Positions 51,846-60,563 of a DNA stretch of 64,000 nt are shown here, one piece after another; within the stretch, counting starts at the first letter, position 1; each line of letters starts with the position of its first letter. The stretch comes from Flavobacterium branchiicola. Lineage in GTDB: Bacteria > Bacteroidota > Bacteroidia > Flavobacteriales > Flavobacteriaceae. The stretch lies in contig NZ_JAGYWA010000010.1 of assembly GCF_018383905.1 (NCBI RefSeq), positions 62,001-126,000 of the forward strand, in the 5' to 3' direction. The notes beneath the pieces were generated by a model. It was not told where the DNA came from. It saw nothing but the letters and a program-made list of their open reading frames with translations, and did no database searches. The position numbers were made by a program, and so were the translations under genes.

Positions 51846-53306
51846 ATGCTAAAGCAATTTTTAAATTTAAAATTATCCCAAAAATTATCTCCACAGCAAA
51901 TACAGCTGATGAAGTTAATTCAATTGCCTACGCAAGCTTTTGAACAGCGTTTATTGGAAGAAATGAACGAAAATCCGGCCTTAGAAGCTGGAAAAGAAGA
52001 CGAATACGAAGCTGATGAATTTGCCAATGAAGACTACGACGATTATGATGATGCAGAATCTGACAGAATTGAAGCAGATGACATTAACATTGACGAATAT
52101 CTAAGCGACGACGATACGCCTGATTACAAAACTCAGGTAAATAATTATAGTGAAGACGAAGAACGCGAAACACCATTTGCTTCGCCAATTAGTTTTCATC
52201 AGGATTTAATCAATCAGCTGAATACTTTTATTTTGAATGATGAAGAACGCGAAATCGCGGAATTCCTTGTTGGAAGTATTGATGATATGGGTTACATCCG
52301 CAGAAGTATTCCGGATATTGTAGACGACATGGCTTTTACACAAGGTATTTATACCGATGAAGCTATGGTCGAAAAAATGATGACGGTAATTCATGAATTG
52401 GAACCATCTGGAGTTGGTGCGCGTGACTTACAAGAATGCTTATTATTGCAATTAAAGCATAAAACGCCAACTGAATATGTTGATTTGGCAATTGACATTA
52501 TCGAGAATCAGTTTGATGCTTTTACGAAGAAACATTACGATAAGTTGCTTCAGAAATATGGTGTTTCAAATGAACAGCTAAAAAAAGCAATTAACGAAAT
52601 TGAAAGACTGAATCCGAAACCGGGTGGGTCTTACACTGGAAATAACAAAGTAACCGAAAATGTGGTTCCGGATTTTGCCATCAGAATTGTAGATGGTGAA
52701 CTGGAATTAACTTTAAACGGAAGAAATGCTCCTTCCCTGCACGTTTCTAAAGATTATCAGGAAATGATGCAGACGTATAAAGATTCCCGTGATAAATCGA
52801 CTGCACAAAAAGATGCGGTTCAGTTTATCAAACAAAAACTGGATTCGGCTAAATGGTTTATCGATGCAATCAGACAACGTCAGGAAACTCTTTTTGTAAC
52901 TATGAATGCGATTATGCATTATCAGGAAGAATATTTCTTAGATGGCGACGAAACCAAACTAAAACCAATGATCTTAAAAGATATTGCGGATATGGTTGGT
53001 TTGGATATTTCGACGATTTCACGTGTTGCCAACAGTAAATATGTTGAAACGCCATACGGAACAAAACTAATTAAAGAATTCTTCTCTGAAGCGATGAAAA
53101 ATGATCAGGGTGAAGATGTTTCGACTCTGGAAATCAAAAAAATTCTTAAGAATACGATTGAAGAAGAAGATAAAAAGAAACCTTTACCAGACGATCAACT
53201 GGCCGAAATCTTAAAAGAAAAAGGTTATCCGATTGCACGAAGAACTATCGCTAAATACCGCGAACAACTTGATATTCCGGTTGCGAGAATGAGAAAGAAG
53301 ATTTAG
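51846..53306 (+). CDS. rpoN: RNA polymerase sigma-54 factor
   Basis: 486 residues from the ATG at 51846. An upstream extension of 12 residues would be encoded by the octamer array and is rejected. Region I is at the N-terminus (LNLKLSQKLSPQQIQLMKLIQLP). Region II is a very acidic linker (about 50-110). The core-binding domain follows. The C-terminal HTH shows DIADMVGLDISTISRVANSKYV and the RpoN box appears as ARRTIAKYREQL. It directs transcription from -24/-12 promoters with activator ATPases, none of which is encoded in this window. Confidence 0.96.
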   Translation: MLKQFLNLKLSQKLSPQQIQLMKLIQLPTQAFEQRLLEEMNENPALEAGKEDEYEADEFANEDYDDYDDAESDRIEADDINIDEYLSDDDTPDYKTQVNNYSEDEERETPFASPISFHQDLINQLNTFILNDEEREIAEFLVGSIDDMGYIRRSIPDIVDDMAFTQGIYTDEAMVEKMMTVIHELEPSGVGARDLQECLLLQLKHKTPTEYVDLAIDIIENQFDAFTKKHYDKLLQKYGVSNEQLKKAINEIERLNPKPGGSYTGNNKVTENVVPDFAIRIVDGELELTLNGRNAPSLHVSKDYQEMMQTYKDSRDKSTAQKDAVQFIKQKLDSAKWFIDAIRQRQETLFVTMNAIMHYQEEYFLDGDETKLKPMILKDIADMVGLDISTISRVANSKYVETPYGTKLIKEFFSEAMKNDQGEDVSTLEIKKILKNTIEEEDKKKPLPDDQLAEILKEKGYPIARRTIAKYREQLDIPVARMRKKI

Positions 53307-53350
53307 GCTTTCTTTTTTTAAACCATATAAGAAATATAAGTTTTTAAATA

Positions 53351-53384
53351 AAAACCCGACAAATTTAATTCTGTCGGGTTTTTT
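53351..53384 (+). terminator. Terminator after rpoN
   Basis: AAAACCCGACA and TGTCGGGTTTT pair around a 10-nt loop and are followed by T. It lies 45 bp after the rpoN stop. It is of the same hairpin family as the one at 25010. Confidence 0.85.
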
Positions 53385-53420
53385 AATTTATTGCTCCAAA
53401 TCAAAACACACGATTTCATA

Positions 53421-53589
53421 TTCCGTAGGAATATCTCATCGGTAGAAAAAAAATGTTTTTTTCGTTGTGTCCTGTAGGGACACCTGTTTTAACGGAATTA
53501 TATATCCGTCTATAAATCAAACGTTCCTACGGAACGAATAACTGAAAACCATATTAATTTTCTACCGATGAAACATTCTTACGGAATGA
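53421..53589. repeat. REP-like inverted-repeat element
   Basis: 29-bp arms at 53421-53449 and 53558-53586 (26 of 29 complementary) begin TTCCGTAGGAATATCTCATC. Inside are a GTGTCCTGTAGGGACAC hairpin (53466-53482) and a segment from 53516 that recurs at 16943-17020. No ORF is present, and with the terminators it fills the 357-bp gap 53307-53663. Confidence 0.75.
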
Positions 53590-53611
53590 ATAATGTTTTC
53601 TAAAAACAAAC

Positions 53612-53645
53612 AAACCCGACAGGTTTTTAAAAACTTGTCGGGTTT
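53612..53645 (-). terminator. Terminator of the tdk-side minus-strand unit
   Basis: AAACCCGACA and TGTCGGGTTT form a near-perfect stem (one mismatch in the extended arms). It lies 18 bp after the stop of the minus-strand gene ending at 53664. Confidence 0.7.
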
Positions 53646-53663
53646 AATATAATCTATAAAAAT

Positions 53664-54101
53664 CTATTTATACTGATCTGGTAATATTGTCACATCAAAT
53701 AAAAAAACCTTCTTTTTATCGCTATAACTATAAATGAGATTATAATCATTATCTCTAAAAACCTGAAGTCCCGGATTTGCTTTGGCAGTACTAATTAAGC
53801 TTTTTTGAATTTCATTTTGTATAACATCAACCTCAGCGGTAGCTTTTTCTACATTCAGCAATGTTAAATTATATCGAACCACTCTTTCCTCAGGTAAACT
53901 AACACTATCTAAACGAATTCCTTCCTGAATAGTTAATGGGCAATTTTCATTATATTTTCCAATCAATTCTACTACTTCCGTATTAACCTCACTAGCATTT
54001 TTAGAAAGATAAAATTGAAAAAAAACTGCTAAAACAATTGCAATTCCAATTACAACTAATAATAAGATATTCTGTTTTCTTCTCTTTTGTTTTTCCTCCA
54101 T
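53664..54101 (-). CDS. Hypothetical membrane-anchored protein
   Basis: 145 residues. A basic cytoplasmic start (MEEKQKRRKQN) is followed by one membrane helix (ILLLVVIGIAIVLAVFFQFYL). The rest is an extracytoplasmic domain of about 110 residues with CPLTIQEGIRLDSVSLPEERV and RYNLTLLNVEK. I do not recognise the family. The gene starts 31 bp downstream of the tdk stop on the same strand and is probably co-transcribed with it. Confidence 0.65.
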   Translation of the reverse strand: MEEKQKRRKQNILLLVVIGIAIVLAVFFQFYLSKNASEVNTEVVELIGKYNENCPLTIQEGIRLDSVSLPEERVVRYNLTLLNVEKATAEVDVIQNEIQKSLISTAKANPGLQVFRDNDYNLIYSYSDKKKVFLFDVTILPDQYK

Positions 54102-54132
54102 TGTTTATTAAAGCTTAGATAGAACTTAAAAT

Positions 54133-54723
54133 CTATTTTTCCTGAATCTTTTTCATTGCATTATAATACGCTGCACGACTAAGTGGTTCGTACTCTTCGG
54201 TTTCACCCAACATAACCAATTTATCATTATCTGTTTTTCTAAAACTATAATTGGCTAAATTTCCAGTTCTGGTACAAACTGCATGTACTTTGGTAACATA
54301 TTCTGCAGTTGCCATAAGAGCGGGCATTGGTCCGAAAGGATTTCCTTTAAAATCCATATCCAGTCCGGCAACAATTACACGAATTCCCTGATTGGCCAGA
54401 TCATTGCAAACTGTTACAATTTCGTCATCAAAAAACTGTGCTTCATCAATACCAATTACATCACAGCCTTGTGCCAAAATCAATATATTAGCCGCCGCAG
54501 GAACTGGTGTTGAACGAATTTCGTTGGCATCATGAGACACTACCATTTCGTCATGATAACGGGTATCAATAGCGGGTTTAAAAATTTCGACTCTTTGTTT
54601 AGCAAATTGAGCGCGTTTTAATCTACGGATCAGCTCTTCGGTTTTACCCGAAAACATTGATCCACAAATAACTTCAATCCAACCAAATTGTTCTTTGTGA
54701 TTTACTGTATTTTCGAGAAACAT
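54133..54723 (-). CDS. tdk: Thymidine kinase
   Basis: 196 residues from the ATG at 54723. An upstream in-frame ATG would add 31 residues that do not belong to the family. The P-loop is GSMFSGKTEELIRRLKRAQ, followed by DTRYHDEMVVSHD, the Walker-B-like IDEAQFFDDEIV and the lasso region with the YSFRK and EEYEPLSRAAYYN segments. Only one Cys (HAVCTRTG) remains of the four that bind structural zinc in many type II thymidine kinases. It salvages thymidine to dTMP. Confidence 0.95.
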   Translation of the reverse strand: MFLENTVNHKEQFGWIEVICGSMFSGKTEELIRRLKRAQFAKQRVEIFKPAIDTRYHDEMVVSHDANEIRSTPVPAAANILILAQGCDVIGIDEAQFFDDEIVTVCNDLANQGIRVIVAGLDMDFKGNPFGPMPALMATAEYVTKVHAVCTRTGNLANYSFRKTDNDKLVMLGETEEYEPLSRAAYYNAMKKIQEK

Positions 54724-54958
54724 TTTGTATTTTTCTGCCTTTAAAAATGAATAGTTTTTATTACTTTGTACTGGTAATAAATCGACGTAAAAATGTGCTG
54801 TTTTACATTTTTTCAAAAGTAGAAAATTTTTATCAAATCAGAGTTTAGCAAACGCTTATTAACAGAAATAAAAAAATATCTTTTGGATTTCTTTCAGATT
54901 AAAGACATTCAGACATTAAATACACTAAAATACCTTATTCACTATAATTTCAACAGTT

Positions 54959-56011
54959 ATGAAAAAAAAATTGGAAGCCGATTTAATCAGCATTGCACAT
55001 CGAATTTTAAAGCTTAAAAACAAATCCGATATCAATCAATTATATGCAGAAACACAGAAATTATACGAAAAATTAGCTGTTTTAAAGTTTGTAGAAGAAA
55101 ATTTCGAGGCCATAAAACCAACTATTGGACAAACTGAAATTAATGCTGAACTGGAAACTATTTTCAACAAAGAAGAAGAAATAGCTCCAGTCGTAACTGA
55201 AATTGAATCTCCAATTGCAGAGGAAGTTGTTGCAGAAGAAATCATTGCTGAAGAAACAATTGCTGAAGAAACAATTGCAACTGAAGAAACTAATGAACCT
55301 GAAATTTCAGAAGAAACACCGGAAGAAATCACAGAGCCAGTTGTTGAAGAAAAAGAAGAGCCAATAGCGGAACAAACGATAGCTCCAATTGTAACTGAAA
55401 CTATTGAACCGGAAGCAGAGAAAGAGGTCGAAAAAATCGAAGAATCTTTACACAACATTGGCGAACTTTCGTTTACAACTGTAAATCACGCAAACCCAAT
55501 TCCGGATTTTAAACCTGCTTTTGAATTAGAAAAAGAGGCTGAAATTACAGACGAAATTAAGGAAGAAACAAAAATTGAAACTTCAAGTAAACCAACTATT
55601 CTATTTGAAGATTTTGGAATAAACTATGCCGATGCACAATTTGTAAAAGTAGATAGTTTTGAAGCAGTTTCTCCGGTTTCAACTCCTTCCATAAACGAAT
55701 TTACAGAAAAGAGAAACATTGAAACTGCTATTCTTGAAACTCCTGCTGCACCAAAAACGGCAACATTAAATGAAAAGCTGGCAAAAGGTTTCCATATTGA
55801 TTTAAATGACCGAATTGCTTTTACCAAAAACCTTTTCGGAAACAGTACAGAAGATTACAGCCGCGTTTTAAACCAGTTGTTAACTTTTGACACTTACAAC
55901 GAAGCACAGGATTTTATTGAAAACATGGTAAAACCAGATTATAATAACTGGGAAGGAAAAGACGATTACGCAGAACGTTTTCTTGGAATCATTGAGAAGA
56001 AATTCTCATAA
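54959..56011 (+). CDS. Acidic low-complexity cytoplasmic protein, function unknown
   Basis: 350 residues in three parts. Residues 1-60 are a basic/hydrophobic helical region (DLISIAHRILKLKNKSDINQ). Residues about 60-200 are an Glu/Ile/Thr-rich stretch with repeats such as EEIIAEETIAEETIA. The C-terminal about 75 residues are conserved-looking: KLAKGFHIDLNDRIAFTKNL, EDYSRVLNQLLTF and KDDYAERFLGIIEKKF. No signal peptide or membrane helix is seen. It lies between tdk (divergent) and rsmI (48 bp downstream), an arrangement I believe is conserved in flavobacteria. The low-complexity arm suggests a scaffold, but this is not known. Confidence 0.7.
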   Translation: MKKKLEADLISIAHRILKLKNKSDINQLYAETQKLYEKLAVLKFVEENFEAIKPTIGQTEINAELETIFNKEEEIAPVVTEIESPIAEEVVAEEIIAEETIAEETIATEETNEPEISEETPEEITEPVVEEKEEPIAEQTIAPIVTETIEPEAEKEVEKIEESLHNIGELSFTTVNHANPIPDFKPAFELEKEAEITDEIKEETKIETSSKPTILFEDFGINYADAQFVKVDSFEAVSPVSTPSINEFTEKRNIETAILETPAAPKTATLNEKLAKGFHIDLNDRIAFTKNLFGNSTEDYSRVLNQLLTFDTYNEAQDFIENMVKPDYNNWEGKDDYAERFLGIIEKKFS

Positions 56012-56059
56012 CATTTCACCTTTCACAGTTTACATTTCAAATTATCACGAATAAAAAAT

Positions 56060-56779
56060 ATGTCAAAATTATACATCGTTCCAACGCCAATTGGCAATCT
56101 TGAAGACATGACTTTCAGAGCCATTCGGGTTTTGAAAGAAGTCGATTTGATTTTGGCTGAAGACACGCGAACAAGCGGTAAATTGTTGAAGCATTTTGAA
56201 ATTGGCACGCACATGCACAGTCATCATATGCACAACGAACACAAAACTACCGAAAATCTAATCGCACGTTTAAAAGCCGGCGAAACTATCGCTTTGATTT
56301 CCGACGCCGGAACTCCGGCCATTTCAGATCCCGGATTTTTATTGACCCGCGCTTGTGTTGAAAATAAAATTGAAGTAGAATGTCTTCCCGGAGCGACGGC
56401 TTTTGTTCCCGCTTTAGTAAACAGTGGACTCCCAAATGACCGCTTTATTTTTGAAGGTTTCCTTCCGGAGAAAAAAGGTCGTCAGACTCGTTTTTTGGCT
56501 TTAGCTGAAGAAACCCGAACGATGATTTTATACGTTTCACCACATAAACTCGTTAAAACTTTAAGTGAGTTTATTCAGTATTTTGGAGAAGACAGACAAG
56601 TTTGCGTTTCGCGTGAATTATCAAAATTACATGAAGAAAATGTACGCGGAACTGCAAAAGAGGTTTTAGCGCATTTTGAGAAAACAGCTCCAAGAGGAGA
56701 AATCGTCGTGGTTGTCGCTGGAAAAACAATAGAGAAAGAAGCCAAAAGAAGTAAATATTCTAAGGACGAAGAAGAATAA
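56060..56779 (+). CDS. rsmI: 16S rRNA (cytidine-1402-2'-O)-methyltransferase
   Basis: 239 residues, tetrapyrrole-methylase fold. Motifs are YIVPTPIGNLEDMTFRAIRVL, AEDTRTSGKLLKHF, ALISDAGTPAISDPG, and CLPGATAFVPALVNSGLPND then FEGFLP. It uses S-adenosylmethionine to 2'-O-methylate C1402 in the ribosomal decoding centre. The C-terminal tail is short and charged. It follows the acidic protein gene by 48 bp. Confidence 0.96.
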   Translation: MSKLYIVPTPIGNLEDMTFRAIRVLKEVDLILAEDTRTSGKLLKHFEIGTHMHSHHMHNEHKTTENLIARLKAGETIALISDAGTPAISDPGFLLTRACVENKIEVECLPGATAFVPALVNSGLPNDRFIFEGFLPEKKGRQTRFLALAEETRTMILYVSPHKLVKTLSEFIQYFGEDRQVCVSRELSKLHEENVRGTAKEVLAHFEKTAPRGEIVVVVAGKTIEKEAKRSKYSKDEEE

Positions 56780-56797
56780 AATAATTATTTCAGCCAC

Positions 56798-56910
56798 TCC
56801 CGATAGCTATCGGGATTAAATGATTATCACAGATTATAAAAGAAACAAACCACAAATTTCACAAATTTGCACAAATTAAATTAGCGGAAATTTGTGAAAT
56901 TTGCGATTAA
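56798..56910. repeat. Composite repeat module upstream of the HopJ-domain gene
   Basis: The palindrome TCCCGATAGCTATCGGGA (56798-56815) is followed by a CACAGATTA stretch. Then come arms AACCACAAATTTCACAAATT and GAAATTTGTGAAATTTGCG around a core with AATTAAATTAGCGG. The same parts in the same order occur downstream of the gene at 57313-57490. Confidence 0.75.
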
Positions 56911-56954
56911 AAAAATCATTGCTATTGTAATATTTAGCAAAAAAAAACCATAAT

Positions 56955-57299
56955 ATGAGCATTCAAGCCTTTTTAGAAAAAGTAAAACAAACTCCAACAC
57001 AAATCACATTTCCAGAAACCATTGCAGTAATTGAAGAAAACTACAACTTTACTCCAACTGCTTTTCAAAATGGAACACAACATAACGCAGCAGGCGAAAA
57101 TTCAGGTTCTTGCAAATTATTCTCTTTTGCAAAATTGCAGAATTTAAGCAAAGAAGAAACTTTAGCTTGTTTTGGCGCTTTTTATTTTGAAGAAGTTTTA
57201 GGTGATCCAAACGGAACCAATCACCAAAACATTAGAAATTTCATCAACTTAGGCTGGGACGGAATTCAGTTTGAAGGAAATGCTCTTGAATTAAAATAA
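56955..57299 (+). CDS. HopJ-domain protein
   Basis: 114 residues, which is the full domain: FLEKVKQTPTQITFPETIAVI, YNFTPTAFQNG, NSGSCKLFSFAKLQNLS, GAFYFEEVLGDPNGTNHQNI and FINLGWDGIQFEG. The family was named after a Pseudomonas type III effector candidate but is widespread in free-living bacteria without type III secretion. A cytoplasmic house-keeping or stress role is more likely here. The gene stands alone, flanked on both sides by copies of the same composite repeat module. Confidence 0.85.
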   Translation: MSIQAFLEKVKQTPTQITFPETIAVIEENYNFTPTAFQNGTQHNAAGENSGSCKLFSFAKLQNLSKEETLACFGAFYFEEVLGDPNGTNHQNIRNFINLGWDGIQFEGNALELK

Positions 57300-57312
57300 T
57301 TTTAGATTTCAG

Positions 57313-57516
57313 TCCCGATAGCTATCGGGATTAGATTCTACACTTTGAACTCGTCAAACTTTGACAAAGTTAAAAACAGAATATTCTGCCACAGATTAAA
57401 AGGATTTCAATGATTATTAAAAAAAAATGAACCACAAATTACACAAATTCCCACAAATTAAATTAGCGGAAATTTGTGTAATTTGTGGTTTAAAATAATC
57501 CTTTTAACCAGTGGCA
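57313..57516. repeat. Composite nested repeat module downstream of the HopJ-domain gene
   Basis: TCCCGATAGCTATCGGGA (57313-57330) and an AACTTTGACAAAGTT palindrome (57357-57371) precede two nested inverted repeats. The outer arms are TGCCACAGATTAAAAGGATT at 57387-57406 and a right arm at 57497-57516 (18 of 20 pairs). The inner arms are AACCACAAATTACACAAATT at 57430-57449 and the exact complement at 57471-57490. No gene is present in the gap. Confidence 0.8.
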
Positions 57517-57592
57517 AAACAAAAAATTACCCATTTAGATTAAACGATTTCCAAAATCTGAAATCTAAAATCAAAAATCTACAATCAAACAA

Positions 57593-59293
57593 ATGCGCTG
57601 GACCTTAAAACCAAAACCTACTAAAGAAAAAATCAAGCATTTGGCACAAGCCTTAAATGTAGAAGATTTTGTAGCAACACTTTTGATACAGCGTGGAATT
57701 GAGACTTTTGATGAAGCGAAAAATTTCTTTCGCCCTTCATTAGAACATCTTCATGATCCATATCTTATGAAAGATATGCATAAAGCTGTTGACCGAATCG
57801 AAGTTGCTATTGCAAATCAAGAAAACATTTTGGTTTTTGGCGATTATGATGTTGATGGAACAACAGCGGTTTCGTTGGTTTCTTCCTATTTAAAATCACA
57901 TTATCCTAACATTGCGACTTATATTCCGGATCGCTACGATGAAGGTTACGGAATCTCCTATAAAGGAATTGATTTTGCCGACGATAATGGATTTTCATTA
58001 ATTATAGCGCTCGATTGCGGTATTAAATCAATTGAACATATCGCCTACGCGAAATCAAAAAATATAGATTTTATTGTTTGTGATCACCACAGACCCGGAG
58101 ACTCTCTTCCAAATGCGGTTGCTATTTTAGATCCAAAAAGAGACGATTGCTTTTATCCTTACGATGAATTATGCGGCTGCGGCGTTGGTTTTAAACTAAT
58201 TCAGGCTTTAGGCCGAAATCGAAATGAAACCATCGAAGATTTAGTTCCGTATCTGGATTTAGTTGCCACTGCAATTGCAGCAGATATTGTACCGATCACA
58301 GGTGAAAATCGCGTTTTAGCATATTTTGGTTTAAAGGTAATCAACAACGAACCAAGACCCGGAATTAAAGCGCTGGTTCATCAGGTAAAAAAGAAAGTTC
58401 TTGATATTACTGATGTTGTTTTTATCATTTCTCCCCGAATTAATGCGGCAGGAAGAATCAAACACGGCAATCATGCTGTTGAGTTATTGACTGAATTTGA
58501 TTTTGAGCAAGCACAGCAATTTGCATCAGAAATTGAACAATACAACGCTGACAGAAAAGATCTGGATAAAAAAATCACTAAAGAAGCATTTCAGCAAATT
58601 TTAGAAAATAACGAACAAGAACGTTTTTCTACTGTAGTTTTTCAGGAAGACTGGCACAAAGGCGTAATTGGAATTGTGGCTTCAAGATTAATTGAAACCT
58701 ATTATCGTCCGACTTTGGTTTTTACTAAAAGCGGTGATAAATATGCTGCTTCTGCCCGATCTGTAAAAGGATTTGATGTTTACAATGCATTAGATGCCTG
58801 TTCCCAACATCTGGAACAATTTGGAGGACATATGTATGCTGCGGGAATGACTTTAAAAGCTGAAAATTATTCGACTTTTAAACAAGCTTTTGAGAAACAA
58901 GTTGAAACCACCATTCTACCGGAAATGCGAACTCCGGAAATCGAGATTGATGCTAAAATAAACTTCTCAGATATTACGCCGAAACTTATTCGGATTTTAA
59001 AACAATTTGAACCTTTTGGCCCACAAAACATGACGCCGGTTTTTATGACTAAGGATATAAAAGATACCGGTTATGCTAAAACCTTAGGTGCAGAAGAAGA
59101 ACATTTACGACTGTTTGCAAAACAAGCAAACTCCGACGGAATTGCTGCAATTGGCTTTGGACTTGGAAAAAAACTAGATATAACAAAAAATCAAAATACA
59201 TTTCAGCTCGCTTATTCTATAGCCGAAAACGAATGGAATGGAACTGTTACAACCCAGCTTATGCTGAAAGACATTAGAACAAATGAAAGATAA
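57593..59293 (+). CDS. recJ: Single-stranded-DNA-specific exonuclease RecJ
   Basis: 566 residues, DHH phosphoesterase family. Motifs are VFGDYDVDGTTAVSL (motif I), IALDCGIKS, IVCDHHRPGD (the DHH motif), ATAIAADIVPI, and in DHHA1 HKGVIGIVASRLIETYYRP and FGGHMYAAGMTL. It degrades single-stranded DNA 5' to 3' in recombination and mismatch repair. The start region is preceded by AAATCTA repeats reaching to within 10 bp of the ATG. The stop overlaps the next gene by 11 bp. Confidence 0.96.
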   Translation: MRWTLKPKPTKEKIKHLAQALNVEDFVATLLIQRGIETFDEAKNFFRPSLEHLHDPYLMKDMHKAVDRIEVAIANQENILVFGDYDVDGTTAVSLVSSYLKSHYPNIATYIPDRYDEGYGISYKGIDFADDNGFSLIIALDCGIKSIEHIAYAKSKNIDFIVCDHHRPGDSLPNAVAILDPKRDDCFYPYDELCGCGVGFKLIQALGRNRNETIEDLVPYLDLVATAIAADIVPITGENRVLAYFGLKVINNEPRPGIKALVHQVKKKVLDITDVVFIISPRINAAGRIKHGNHAVELLTEFDFEQAQQFASEIEQYNADRKDLDKKITKEAFQQILENNEQERFSTVVFQEDWHKGVIGIVASRLIETYYRPTLVFTKSGDKYAASARSVKGFDVYNALDACSQHLEQFGGHMYAAGMTLKAENYSTFKQAFEKQVETTILPEMRTPEIEIDAKINFSDITPKLIRILKQFEPFGPQNMTPVFMTKDIKDTGYAKTLGAEEEHLRLFAKQANSDGIAAIGFGLGKKLDITKNQNTFQLAYSIAENEWNGTVTTQLMLKDIRTNER

Positions 59294-60563
59294 ATCAAAT
59301 AAGCCCGATCCTTATCAGGCACTTCGTTATAGAGAATTCAACGTTTTTTTAATATTACGTTTTGCCATGGTTTTTGCCTGGTCGATGCAGTTTATTGTAA
59401 TCGAATGGGAAGTTTACAGTTTAACGAAAGATCCGCTTTCCTTGGGAATTATTGGTTTAATGGAAGTTATTCCGGCTGTTTCTATGGCTCTTTTTGCTGG
59501 ACATATTGTGGATCAAAGAGAGAAAAAAGGTTTATTGGTAAAATGCATTCTCGGATTTTCGGTAATTAGCTTTGGTTTATTTCTTCTGACCTGGCCAAAA
59601 GTTGTTGGCGGCTGGTCTTCACATTACATTTTATATTCTATTTATACTTTAGTATTTTTTGGTGGTTTGGTTCGCGCCTTTCTTGGGCCAACTATTTTCT
59701 CACTTTTATCCTTGATTATCCCTAAAAAAGCATATCCAAATGCGGCAACCTGGAGCAGTTCGGTTTGGCAAATTGGAGCTGTAATGGGCCCCGCTTTAGC
59801 TGGATTTTCAATCAACTGGATTGGCGTTCACTGGTCAATGTGTCTGGTTTTTGGATGTTCACTTGTTTCACTAATTGCTTTATCCCAAATCAGCAAAAAA
59901 CCTATTATAAATCCAAAGATTGGAGAATCAATAAAAGACAGTCTTACAGAAGGTTTGACTTTCGTATTTAAAAACAAAATTGTTTTAGGTGCCTTATCAC
60001 TTGACATGATTGCGGTGCTTTTTGGAGGCGCAGTAGCACTATTACCGGTTTTTGCACAAGATATTTTAAAAGTAGGTTCTGAAGGATTTGGAATTTTAAG
60101 AGCCGCTCCTGCTGTGGGTGCTTTTATTACAATGCTTGTTTCGGCTTATGTACCCTTATACGAAAATGCCGGAAAAAAACTTTTGATCGCCATTTTTGTT
60201 TTTGGTTTATCAATCATTTTATTTGGATTCTCGACTTATTTCTGGCTTTCTGTTTTTGCTTTATTTTTAAGCGGATTAGCAGACGGAATTTCTGTAGTAA
60301 TACGTCAGACTATTTTACAACTTAAAACTCCGGATCACATGCGCGGACGCGTTGGCGCAGTAAATTCAATTTTTGTTGGATCTTCTAACGAACTTGGTGC
60401 TTTTGAAAGTGGCGCAACTGCTAAATTAATGGGAGCTGTAACTTCTGTTATTTTTGGAGGAAGTGTTACACTTTTAACCGTTTTAGGTTTTGGATTTATA
60501 TCGCCTACTTTTAGAAATTTAGATCTGAAAAAAGATATGGACGATCATCAAAAATTAGAATAA
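59283..60563 (+). CDS. Major facilitator superfamily transporter
   Basis: 426 residues with twelve membrane helices. The MFS loop 2-3 motif appears as GHIVDQREKKGLL and the domain 2 counterpart as PDHMRGRVGAVNSIFVG. The sequence is closest to the EntS/MFS_3 exporter branch. It would export a small molecule or siderophore, but none is made here. It overlaps recJ by 11 bp, and its stop directly abuts the start of the following hydrolase gene, so the three genes form an operon. Confidence 0.9.
   Translation: MKDKSNKPDPYQALRYREFNVFLILRFAMVFAWSMQFIVIEWEVYSLTKDPLSLGIIGLMEVIPAVSMALFAGHIVDQREKKGLLVKCILGFSVISFGLFLLTWPKVVGGWSSHYILYSIYTLVFFGGLVRAFLGPTIFSLLSLIIPKKAYPNAATWSSSVWQIGAVMGPALAGFSINWIGVHWSMCLVFGCSLVSLIALSQISKKPIINPKIGESIKDSLTEGLTFVFKNKIVLGALSLDMIAVLFGGAVALLPVFAQDILKVGSEGFGILRAAPAVGAFITMLVSAYVPLYENAGKKLLIAIFVFGLSIILFGFSTYFWLSVFALFLSGLADGISVVIRQTILQLKTPDHMRGRVGAVNSIFVGSSNELGAFESGATAKLMGAVTSVIFGGSVTLLTVLGFGFISPTFRNLDLKKDMDDHQKLE

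Noticed and set aside
56955..57299. Type III secretion effector (HopJ name)
   Set aside because: No type III secretion genes are present and Bacteroidota lack such systems. The domain is widespread in non-pathogens.
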